Source of the DNA: Flavobacterium sp. LC2016-23
GTDB taxonomy: Bacteria > Bacteroidota > Bacteroidia > Flavobacteriales > Flavobacteriaceae
DNA: 64,000 bases
Reading direction: 5' to 3'
NCBI RefSeq assembly: GCF_009674775.1
Contig: NZ_WKKE01000017.1
Location: 1 to 64,000 of the forward strand
The position numbers were made by a program, and so were the translations under genes. The notes under the pieces are model-generated. The model was not told the DNA's origin and made no database searches. It saw nothing but the letters and a program-made list of their open reading frames with translations. Positions 17,828-25,353 of the stretch are shown here, piece after piece (position 1 is the stretch's first letter; each line of letters starts with the position of its first letter).

Positions 17828-17926
17828 CTAAGGGGTAGTAGTTGTTGTAGAAGTTGTGGTAACAGCAATTGCAACTCTGGTTTGAGTTGTCATTACAGAA
17901 GGATATTTTACGCTGTTACTTTTCAT
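17828..17926 (-). CDS. thrL: Threonine operon leader peptide (predicted)
   Basis: A 32-codon reading frame opens MKSNSVKYPSVMTTQTR, continues VAIAV and ends TTTSTTTTTP, with 11 Thr codons, nine residues from the end being Thr or Ser with a single Ser. Such a run immediately before thrA is the hallmark of transcription attenuation by ribosome stalling when charged Thr-tRNA is scarce. A consensus TAnnTTTG box ends 10 bp upstream, so the transcript would start just before this frame. The stop codon lies inside the perfect palindrome CCCCTAAGGGG (17825-17835). The symbol thrL is given by analogy; sequence similarity to the enteric leader is limited to the Thr run. Confidence 0.8.
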   Translation of the reverse strand: MKSNSVKYPSVMTTQTRVAIAVTTTSTTTTTP

Positions 17927-17936
17927 TTTGGTTTTT

Positions 17937-17944
17937 CAAAAGTA
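17937..17944 (-). promoter_or_regulatory. -7 promoter box of the thr operon
   Basis: TACTTTTG on the minus strand matches TAnnTTTG and lies 10 bp before the leader peptide ATG. A TTT-rich -33 region is about 20 bp further upstream. Confidence 0.6.
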
Positions 17945-18336
17945 CAGTTTTTTATAAAAGTTAAAAACCCTTATTTTCTTTTTGCGAATATTTTAATAAT
18001 TCAAATCTCATGAAATTAATATTGAGCTTTTATCAGGATTGAATCTTATAAATTGTTGGATTCGTATATTTATCTTGTTTAATATGTGAGTTGTACTGTT
18101 TATAGATCTTATTTAATTGATGTTAGAAGTGTTAATAATTGCAAATTTATCCGATCAATTTAGTAGAATTCCTGTTTTATAATCAGAATTATAGGTTTTT
18201 GAAATCGAAAACTCATAGAATTTGGTATTTAATACGAAAAACTGTTATTATTAAGAATTGTTTTGTTTAATATATGAAATTTTTGGCTGATTACTTTTGT
18301 TTTACCTATTTTCGCTGAAATAATTAAATCTAAAAA
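17945..18336. other. AT-rich gap without a gene
   Basis: The divergent gap between the thr leader promoter and the lipoprotein gene is AT-rich and has no convincing reading frame or repeat. The only recognisable signal is TACTTTTG at 18292-18299, a likely -7 box for the lipoprotein gene 37 bp downstream. Confidence 0.5.
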
Positions 18337-19401
18337 ATGAAAAAAAACATTACTTTCTTATTTATTTCTTTATTCTTACTTATAGCTTGTAACAATGACG
18401 AAGACAACTCTGCAATTCCTGCATCACCTGCTACCACTCATGCATCGCTAAATGGAGGTTCTGTAAATTTAACATGGACAGTTGTCGAAGGTACTGGTAT
18501 TACATATAATGTATATAGAAGTGATAGTCCTGTAAAACTTAATGCCGTTCCACTTACTGAAGCAAAATTCACGGATGTGCTCAAAACTACAGGTTCTTTT
18601 ACTTATTCGATTACAGCTACATTAGGAGGAGTGGAAAGTGCAAAAGGGATAGTTTCTGAAAAAGTAATTTTAGAACTTCCTAAAACAAAAACTGTACAGA
18701 CAATTGATAAGTATTACGATACTAAATATGAATATACTTATAGTTATGACACATCTAATATTACTAAATTAATGACAATAAGTACCAAAGCAACTACTAA
18801 AAATGTAAAGACCCAAGAGGTGACTATTACAAATTCAATTGCTAAATATATATACACTGGAGATTTAATTACAAAAAGTATGGTCTATATTGATGATAAT
18901 ATTCTTAAGTCTTCTTTGGAATATATGTATAATGAGCAAAAAAAATTGATCGCTGGAATAAGAAAAAAAGCAGATGGAAGTATTAGTTCTACAGTTACTT
19001 ATACCTACAATCAGGACGGAACAATTACTGAAACGGATGATACTCCATATTCAGGTCCAGGAATATATACTTATGAAAAGGGTAATTATGTAAAATATCA
19101 AATTACTACTCCAATGCCTGATGGTGATGCATATGTTGCAATAACAGATTATGTTTATGACTCAAAAAATGAATCTAATATAAATATTTTGGGATTTAAT
19201 CTCTTTGCCAATTTTGCTAAAAATAATGCAATCAGCTCCTCAACTATTTTTAATTTTAATGGTGTACTTCAAAGTACTGAATCATCTAAAAGTGACTGTA
19301 CATACAATGAAAATGGTTATATTTTGACAAAAATGAAAAACGTTATGTCTTCTTCAGGTGCAACAATACAAACTGAAAAAACAGTTGTTACTTATTATTA
19401 A
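18337..19401 (+). CDS. Lipoprotein with fibronectin type III-like domain, function unknown
   Basis: A type II signal peptide ends at LLIAC, with Cys at residue 18, so the protein is a cell-envelope lipoprotein. Residues about 35-110 resemble a fibronectin type III domain (VNLTWTVVEGTGITYNVYRS and YSITATLGG). The remainder is rich in Tyr, Thr and Asn with repeated YTY/YDS/YN elements (KYEYTYSYDTSN, YTYNQDGTITET, YTYEKGNY), similar to YD-type beta repeats. No catalytic motif is seen. It has its own promoter box and a strong terminator, so it is a single unit. Confidence 0.7.
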   Translation: MKKNITFLFISLFLLIACNNDEDNSAIPASPATTHASLNGGSVNLTWTVVEGTGITYNVYRSDSPVKLNAVPLTEAKFTDVLKTTGSFTYSITATLGGVESAKGIVSEKVILELPKTKTVQTIDKYYDTKYEYTYSYDTSNITKLMTISTKATTKNVKTQEVTITNSIAKYIYTGDLITKSMVYIDDNILKSSLEYMYNEQKKLIAGIRKKADGSISSTVTYTYNQDGTITETDDTPYSGPGIYTYEKGNYVKYQITTPMPDGDAYVAITDYVYDSKNESNINILGFNLFANFAKNNAISSSTIFNFNGVLQSTESSKSDCTYNENGYILTKMKNVMSSSGATIQTEKTVVTYY

Positions 19402-19428
19402 TTTAAGAAGTTAACTATTTAAGTACAA

Positions 19429-19465
19429 TAAAAGCAGCTCCTAATGAGCTGCTTTTATTTTTTTT
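19429..19465 (+). terminator. Rho-independent terminator after the lipoprotein gene
   Basis: A perfect 12-bp stem (19429-19440 with 19446-19457), a 5-base loop and a following T-run. Confidence 0.9.
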
Positions 19466-19548
19466 GATGCTGAGATTAAATAATCCTCAATAAACATTGC
19501 TTTTTAATATTGATTTGCTGAATTTTGGCGTCTTAAATTACAAACAAC

Positions 19549-21063
19549 ATGAAAGAAGTCCATTATATAAGTACTGAAACCTTAAGTTTAGAAGCTTTAC
19601 AAGAAATAATTGTAAATCAAAAAACGCTTGAATTATCGGAGGAAGCCAAAGTAAATGTTCAGAAGTGCCGTGACTATTTAGATAAAAAAATGGCGACACA
19701 CTCTGAACCGATTTATGGAATCAATACAGGTTTCGGATCACTTTATAGTGTGAAAATTTCTACCGAAAATTTATCAAAACTTCAGGAAAACCTGGTCAAG
19801 TCACACGCTTGCGGAACAGGCGAAGAAGTGCCGGCTGAAATTGTAAAACTGATGTTGTTACTGAAAATCCAATCCTTAAGCTACGGACATTCAGGAATTC
19901 AATTGCAGACCTTAAATCGTTTAGTTGATTTTTATAATAACGATATCCTGCCTGTAATATATACTCAGGGTTCTCTTGGAGCTTCCGGAGATTTAGCGCC
20001 TTTGGCACATTTGTCTTTACCATTATTAGGAGAAGGCGAAGTCCTTTTTGAAGGCAGAAAAGTACATTCCCGCGAAGTTTTAAAGCATTTTAAGTGGGAA
20101 CCAATTGTTTTACAGTCTAAAGAAGGTCTGGCTTTGTTGAACGGAACACAATTTATGAGTGCTTACGGAGCACACATTTTGCTTAAAGCTTATAAATATT
20201 CGTATCTCGCAGATTTAATAGGAACCATTTCTCTGGAAGGTTTTGACGGAAGAATAGAACCATTCAACGAATTGATTCACTTTATCCGTCCTCACAAAGG
20301 ACAAATTGTGACGGCGCAGCGCATTAACGAATTTCTGGAAGGAAGTGAAATTATCGCTCAGGAAAAAAAACACGTTCAGGATCCGTATTCTTTCCGTTGT
20401 ATGCCTCAGGTACACGGTGCTTCAAAGGATGCCATTGATTACGTTCGAAAAGTATTTAAAACAGAAATCAATTCAGTTACCGATAATCCGAATATCTTTA
20501 TTGAAGCCGATCAGATTATTTCAGGAGGGAATTTCCACGGACAGCCTTTGGCTTTGGCATTGGATTTTATGGCCATAGCTCTTGCGGAATTGGGAAGTAT
20601 TTCTGAAAGAAGAACCTACCAATTGATTTCAGGATTGCGTAATCTTCCGGCATTTCTGGTGGACAATCCGGGATTAAATTCAGGATTTATGATTCCGCAA
20701 TATACAGCAGCGAGTATTGCCAGCCAGAACAAACAACTGGCAACACCAGCCAGCGTAGATAGCATTGTTTCCAGTAATGGTCAGGAAGATCATGTAAGCA
20801 TGGGGGCAAACGGAGCCACAAAAGCACTTCGTGTAATGGATAATTTAGAGCGTATTCTCGCAATTGAATTGATGAATGCATCTCAGGCCATTGCGTACAG
20901 AGAACCTTTGAAATCAAGCGAATTTATCGAAATGTTTTTAAGCAGTTACAGAGAAGTGGTGCCTTTGGTAAAAGAAGACAGGATCTTACATTATGACATC
21001 GAGAAAACAGTTGAATTCCTTAGCAGTTTCCAAATTGAAAATGATTTGTTAACAATGGCTTAA
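19549..21063 (+). CDS. hutH: Histidine ammonia-lyase
   Basis: The enzyme removes ammonia from histidine to give urocanate, the first step of histidine breakdown. The Ala-Ser-Gly that forms the MIO cofactor is at 145-147 in GSLGASGDLAPLAH. YGINTGFG (56-63) and LVKSHACGTGEE (82-93) are typical of HutH, as is the C-terminal SNGQEDHVSMG segment. Length 504 is standard. Other hut genes are absent here except for a HutD-like gene 10 kb away. A related tyrosine ammonia-lyase is possible in principle, but the motifs fit HutH better. Confidence 0.88.
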   Translation: MKEVHYISTETLSLEALQEIIVNQKTLELSEEAKVNVQKCRDYLDKKMATHSEPIYGINTGFGSLYSVKISTENLSKLQENLVKSHACGTGEEVPAEIVKLMLLLKIQSLSYGHSGIQLQTLNRLVDFYNNDILPVIYTQGSLGASGDLAPLAHLSLPLLGEGEVLFEGRKVHSREVLKHFKWEPIVLQSKEGLALLNGTQFMSAYGAHILLKAYKYSYLADLIGTISLEGFDGRIEPFNELIHFIRPHKGQIVTAQRINEFLEGSEIIAQEKKHVQDPYSFRCMPQVHGASKDAIDYVRKVFKTEINSVTDNPNIFIEADQIISGGNFHGQPLALALDFMAIALAELGSISERRTYQLISGLRNLPAFLVDNPGLNSGFMIPQYTAASIASQNKQLATPASVDSIVSSNGQEDHVSMGANGATKALRVMDNLERILAIELMNASQAIAYREPLKSSEFIEMFLSSYREVVPLVKEDRILHYDIEKTVEFLSSFQIENDLLTMA

Positions 21064-21084
21064 CATTGAAAGATAATATTGAAG

Positions 21085-21092
21085 TAATTTTG
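21085..21092 (+). promoter_or_regulatory. -7 promoter box of the DUF47-pit pair
   Basis: TAATTTTG matches TAnnTTTG and lies 19 bp before the DUF47 gene and 22 bp after the hutH stop. It suggests the phosphate genes are transcribed independently of hutH. Confidence 0.5.
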
Positions 21093-21111
21093 CACTATCA
21101 AAAATATAAAA

Positions 21112-21756
21112 ATGTCAATAAACAGTATTTTCCAATTTTTAGTGCCGAAAGACAAAAAATTCTTTCCACTTTTTGAAGAGGCTTCAAGCAATTTAATTGA
21201 ATTAGCGTCTAATTTACATGAAGCTGTAAATCTTCCGTTAAAAGAAAGAGAAGTTCTTTTTCAGAAAATTGATGAATTAGAGCAAAAAGGAGAAGACATT
21301 ACACGTCAGACCAATTTAGAATTAAGCAGAAATTTTATTACTCCGTTTGACAGAGAGGACATTCACACATTAATTACTTCTATAGATAACGTAGCCGATT
21401 ATTTGCATGGTGCTGCCAGCAGAATGAGACTGTATCAGGTAGACAAGATTACAAAATCTATCAGAAAAATGACAGAAATCAATCTTGAAGCTTGTCAGAA
21501 TATTGATAGTGCCGTTAAAGAATTGAGAAATTTAAATAATTTCAAAGTTATTAAAGATGCTTGTGTCAGAATTAATAAACTGGAAAACAAGTCAGATAAC
21601 GTTTATAACAAAGCAGTTTTTGAAATTTTTGAAAACGAAACAGACGCTAAAAATATTATTAAATATAAAGAAGTTTTATCTGTTTTAGAATCAGCTACAG
21701 ACAAGTGTAAGAGCGTTGCAAACATACTGGAGTCTATTTCTGTAAAACATTCTTAA
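21112..21756 (+). CDS. DUF47 (PhoU-like) family protein
   Basis: A 214-residue all-helical PhoU-like protein with typical features: FFPLFEEASSNLIELA near the N terminus, ELEQKGEDITRQ (about 57-68) and FDREDIHTLITSIDNVADYL (about 80-99). Proteins of this family are encoded directly before Pit-type phosphate transporters, as here (33 bp gap), and are thought to regulate them. Likely cytoplasmic and membrane-associated. Confidence 0.88.
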   Translation: MSINSIFQFLVPKDKKFFPLFEEASSNLIELASNLHEAVNLPLKEREVLFQKIDELEQKGEDITRQTNLELSRNFITPFDREDIHTLITSIDNVADYLHGAASRMRLYQVDKITKSIRKMTEINLEACQNIDSAVKELRNLNNFKVIKDACVRINKLENKSDNVYNKAVFEIFENETDAKNIIKYKEVLSVLESATDKCKSVANILESISVKHS

Positions 21757-21789
21757 ATTTAATTTATTTCATTCTGAAGTTATAATTTT

Positions 21790-23130
21790 ATGACGCTACT
21801 TATAATTATTATAGTATTAGCTTTAATTTTTGATTACATCAATGGTTTTCATGATGCGGCAAATGCTATTGCTACAGTTGTTGCGACAAAGGTATTAACG
21901 CCTTTTCAGGCCGTACTTTGGGCAGCATTTTTTAACTTTCTGGCTTATTGGGTTTTCGGATTTGGTGTTGCAGATACTGTTGCAAAAACAGCGCATACCA
22001 TGGAAATTAACCTGGTTGTAATTCTGGCCGGTGTTATTGCCGCAATTTGTTGGAATTTATTGACCTGGTGGCTTGGAATTCCTTCCAGTTCTTCTCATAC
22101 TTTGATTGGTGGATTTGCAGGAGCAGCTGTGGCTCACGCTATAGCAGTGCACGGTTTTTCAGGTTATGCAGGCGAAGATGGAACTACACATTACTGGTAC
22201 GAAATCGTAAGCTGGTATAAGGCCGGAAAAGACGGCGCAATGCCCTCAGGAGTTCTTATTATTATTGCTTTTATCGTTTTAGCGCCTTTGTTAGGAGCGC
22301 TGGCTTCGTATTTAATTTCAATTTGGTTGTTAAATGCATCCCGTAAAAGTATTTATCCTAAAATATTTACCGTAGCGTTAATGATAGCGACCGTTTGGTT
22401 GGTCAGCAATCTGATGGTGTCTTACGAGGATATTCTTAAACATGGAAAACCACGTTTTGATTCTCATTTTTGGAGTGTAGCTTTCGATCCTCATAATATT
22501 AAATGGTTTCTGGTAGCTTTTATCATCTTAACCGTAAGTGCATTTTGTTTGATATTTAGTAGTTTAAATCTGCATCAGGCAGATGCTGCTTTGAAAAAAA
22601 TGCAATTGTTGTCTTCTGCGGCTTTTAGTTTAGGACACGGAGGAAATGATTCGCAAAAAGTAATGGGTATTATTGCTGCCGCTGTAGCGGTCTATATTAA
22701 TGCACATCCGGGCATTCATATGGAATCCTGGTTGGATGTTGTCTTGCCAAACGATGATTTGGGTGTAAAAGGAGTAATGCCGGGATGGATTCCGTTAGCG
22801 TGTTATTCTGCGATTGCAGCAGGAACTTTAAGTGGTGGCTGGAAAATTGTAAAAACAATGGGTTCTAAAATCACAAAAGTAACTTCATTTGAAGGAGTAG
22901 CTGCGGAAACTGCAGGAGCACTGACACTTTATTTTACAGAGCATTTAAAAATTCCGGTAAGTACAACACATACGATTACAGGTTCTATCATCGGCGTTGG
23001 ATTAACAAAACGTGTATCTGCTGTTCGTTGGGGTGTAACGGTAAGTTTAATCTGGGCGTGGATACTGACTATTCCTATTTCAGCAATATTGGCTGGATTG
23101 GTTTATTTTATTCTAAGTGTCTTTATGTAA
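21790..23130 (+). CDS. Inorganic phosphate transporter, Pit family
   Basis: A low-affinity metal-phosphate/proton symporter in the inner membrane. It has about ten hydrophobic segments and the duplicated Pit signature: FDYINGFHDAANAIATV and PSSSSHTLIGG in the first half, LGHGGNDSQKVMG and PVSTTHTITGS in the second. Length 446 includes a larger central loop than the shortest Pit proteins. It is cotranscribed with the DUF47 gene and followed by a strong terminator. Confidence 0.93.
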   Translation: MTLLIIIIVLALIFDYINGFHDAANAIATVVATKVLTPFQAVLWAAFFNFLAYWVFGFGVADTVAKTAHTMEINLVVILAGVIAAICWNLLTWWLGIPSSSSHTLIGGFAGAAVAHAIAVHGFSGYAGEDGTTHYWYEIVSWYKAGKDGAMPSGVLIIIAFIVLAPLLGALASYLISIWLLNASRKSIYPKIFTVALMIATVWLVSNLMVSYEDILKHGKPRFDSHFWSVAFDPHNIKWFLVAFIILTVSAFCLIFSSLNLHQADAALKKMQLLSSAAFSLGHGGNDSQKVMGIIAAAVAVYINAHPGIHMESWLDVVLPNDDLGVKGVMPGWIPLACYSAIAAGTLSGGWKIVKTMGSKITKVTSFEGVAAETAGALTLYFTEHLKIPVSTTHTITGSIIGVGLTKRVSAVRWGVTVSLIWAWILTIPISAILAGLVYFILSVFM

Positions 23131-23182
23131 TAAAATGATTTTTCTAAAATGTGGTGATATATAAATTACATTTTAACGATAT

Positions 23183-23219
23183 AAAAAAAGCTGGTTTCAA
23201 ATAGAAACCAGCTTTTTTT
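23183..23219. terminator. Bidirectional terminator after pit
   Basis: A perfect 16-bp stem (23183-23198 with 23204-23219) with a 5-base loop and A/T-run flanks serves the convergent pit and DUF421 genes. Confidence 0.92.
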
Positions 23220-23224
23220 ATGAT

Positions 23225-23314
23225 GAAATTCCAATATTTTAAAATTCCAAATTCCAAAAATGAAAACGTGTAACGAGAGCATTGGAATTTGGAATTTTAA
23301 AATATTGGAATTTC
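23225..23314. repeat. 33-bp perfect inverted repeat
   Basis: The arms 23225-23257 and 23282-23314 are perfect complements around a 24-base loop and contain ATTCCAAATTCCAA. A shorter relative lies at 32146-32198. Both sit between convergent gene ends, right after terminators or gene stops. Confidence 0.93.
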
Positions 23315-23323
23315 CATTTAATG

Positions 23324-23839
23324 TTATTTCCTAAAATTCTTATGATTGTGTTTTCTTTTGTAATGCGTCTGTTTTAAATTCTTGTCTTTTGAAATAACAC
23401 TAATTGTACCGTCAATTTCGAGCATACAGAGCTTTACATCCGTAAAATGTTCCAATCCATGTTCTCGCATCGCTTCTTTTAATTCGTCGTGAGAAATGTC
23501 TAATTTGCTCAAAGAATCAAAATCTAGCTTTCCGTCATGGATTAAGATTTCAGGTTTGTCTAAAAGCAAATCGTTGAGTAATTTGTATTTGTGAGTTAGT
23601 TTTTTAATGACAAAATTAATTATAAACAACACCAAAGCGGCAACTAAACCTCCCCAAAGACTCGTGTCAGGACCAACCATCGCATTTTGGACCGAATTAC
23701 TGATTAGCAAAATCAGAATAATATCGGCTGTATTGAGCTGGGAAAGCTCCTTTTTACCAAAAATGCGAAGCGCGATGGTCATAAAAAAATAGACCGCCGC
23801 ACTTCTGCCAATAATATCGAGATATGGGAATAATATCAT
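23324..23839 (-). CDS. DUF421 (YetF-like) membrane protein
   Basis: The protein has the YetF/DUF421 layout: two or three N-terminal membrane segments (about 5-80) with RIFGKKELSQLNTADIILILL, the most conserved segment, then a soluble domain with KPEILIHDGKLDFDSL and HDELKEAMREHGL. It ends in a His/Lys-rich tail. The family's role is unsettled; it is linked to the cell envelope. The start at 23839 lies 4 bp after the stop of the RimK-fusion gene, implying one transcript. The alternative ATG at 23866 would overlap that gene by 23 bp. Confidence 0.8.
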   Translation of the reverse strand: MILFPYLDIIGRSAAVYFFMTIALRIFGKKELSQLNTADIILILLISNSVQNAMVGPDTSLWGGLVAALVLFIINFVIKKLTHKYKLLNDLLLDKPEILIHDGKLDFDSLSKLDISHDELKEAMREHGLEHFTDVKLCMLEIDGTISVISKDKNLKQTHYKRKHNHKNFRK

Positions 23840-23843
23840 TGAA

Positions 23844-25211
23844 TTATAACTTAAAATTCTTCTCAATTGCCCTGATCATTTCTCCGGCAATATCTTTATT
23901 TGTGGCACCTTCTATTCCTTCAAGACCCGGAGATGAGTTTACTTCAAGCAATAAAGGACCTTTTGAGGAACGTATAATATCAACACCGGCCACTTTTAAG
24001 TCCATTGCTTTTGCAGCTTTTATGGCTATCTTTTTCTCTTCAGGAGTTACTTTTATGACAGATGCCGTTCCTCCAAGATGTATATTGGCTCTGAATTCTC
24101 CCGGCATCGCTTCACGCTGCATGGCGGCAACTACTTTTCCGTCGATAACAAAACAACGAATATCTTTTCCGTTGGCTTCTTTGATAAATTCCTGAACTAA
24201 AATGTTTGCATTTAAACTTTTGAATGCATTAATAACACTTTCTGCGGCTTTTTTGGTTTCGGCCAAAACAACGCCTTTTCCCTGGGTTCCTTCCAGTAAT
24301 TTTACGATTAACGGAGATCCGCCTACCATTTTAATTAAATTGTCTGTATCTAAAGGAGAATTGGCAAAACCGGTGGTTGGAATGTCTACACCGCTGTTTA
24401 ATAGTAATTGCAGGGAATATAATTTATCGCGTGATTGTGTTATGGCAGTAGCTGAATTCAAACAGAAAACTTTTAAAGCTTCAAACTGACGCGTTAATGC
24501 ACAACCGTAAAAGGTAATACTTGGCCTGATTCTCGGAATAATGGCATCAAACTGATTTAGGATTTTTCCGCCTCTGTAATGGATTTCGGGCGTCTTGGCA
24601 TCGAGTTTCATATAACATTCCTTGATATTCAAAAAATGCATTTCGTGACCACGCATTTCGCCGGCCTCCATAATTCTTTTATTACTGTACAATTCAGGAT
24701 TACTGGCCAAAAGTCCTATTCGCAGACCAGACGTTGCTTTTTCTGAATTTTGATAAAGTTCTTTCAGTGACTCCGGAGTTGGCTGTCCTAATAAGTATTT
24801 TTCTTCGGGATCCACCAGTACGCGTCCGCTCATCGCTTCACGGCCTAAAAGCATTCTGAAACCCATTGAATCACGATTGGTCAATGTCATTTCTATAGGC
24901 CATTTTACATCGCCAATTTTAAGGTTGGTCTGGATCACATAACGATGTTCTCTAAAACCGCTTGAGCTTTTCACAATTCTTTTGTCAACCAGCGGAGCTT
25001 CACAATGGATGATCGTTTTAATATTATTCTGAATGGGATTAATATCAAATTTTACCCAATTGGCATCATTTTTTATAAAAGGAGCTATGTTTATAGCATG
25101 CATTGCCGAGGTTTTGGCACCGGAATCTACACGAGCTTTGATTGTTGGGATTCCTAATTCCGGAAATGAGCACCATTCTTCGCTGCCTAAAATGACTTTG
25201 TTTTGAAGCAT
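23844..25211 (-). CDS. RimK-type ATP-grasp ligase fused to a retropepsin-like protease domain
   Basis: Two domains are joined. Residues about 1-145 are a RimB/Zn-protease (PF05618-type) domain with the aspartic-protease-like motif [13 protein letters not shown] (28-40). Residues about 155-455 are a RimK ATP-grasp ligase with [38 protein letters not shown] and the metal-binding [14 protein letters not shown]. RimK adds glutamates to a protein C terminus; the partner protease may reverse or process this. The usual form has these as separate genes. It is probably cotranscribed with the DUF421 gene that follows. The target protein is unknown. Confidence 0.87.
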   Translation of the reverse strand: MLQNKVILGSEEWCSFPELGIPTIKARVDSGAKTSAMHAINIAPFIKNDANWVKFDINPIQNNIKTIIHCEAPLVDKRIVKSSSGFREHRYVIQTNLKIGDVKWPIEMTLTNRDSMGFRMLLGREAMSGRVLVDPEEKYLLGQPTPESLKELYQNSEKATSGLRIGLLASNPELYSNKRIMEAGEMRGHEMHFLNIKECYMKLDAKTPEIHYRGGKILNQFDAIIPRIRPSITFYGCALTRQFEALKVFCLNSATAITQSRDKLYSLQLLLNSGVDIPTTGFANSPLDTDNLIKMVGGSPLIVKLLEGTQGKGVVLAETKKAAESVINAFKSLNANILVQEFIKEANGKDIRCFVIDGKVVAAMQREAMPGEFRANIHLGGTASVIKVTPEEKKIAIKAAKAMDLKVAGVDIIRSSKGPLLLEVNSSPGLEGIEGATNKDIAGEMIRAIEKNFKL

Positions 25212-25285
25212 ATATTATGATTTGTTTTATAGAATTTAATAGCCAAAAATAGCTATTTGCTTTTACTAAAGGTAGTAATTTATCT

Positions 25286-25324
25286 AAAAAAAATACCCGT
25301 TATGTTATGAAAACGTAACGGGTA
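25286..25324 (-). terminator. Rho-independent terminator of clpC
   Basis: TACCCGTTA (25294-25302) pairs with 25316-25324, and eight T residues follow on the minus strand. Confidence 0.88.
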
Positions 25325-25353
25325 AATTAACTTTGTTATAAATTTAAACTAAT

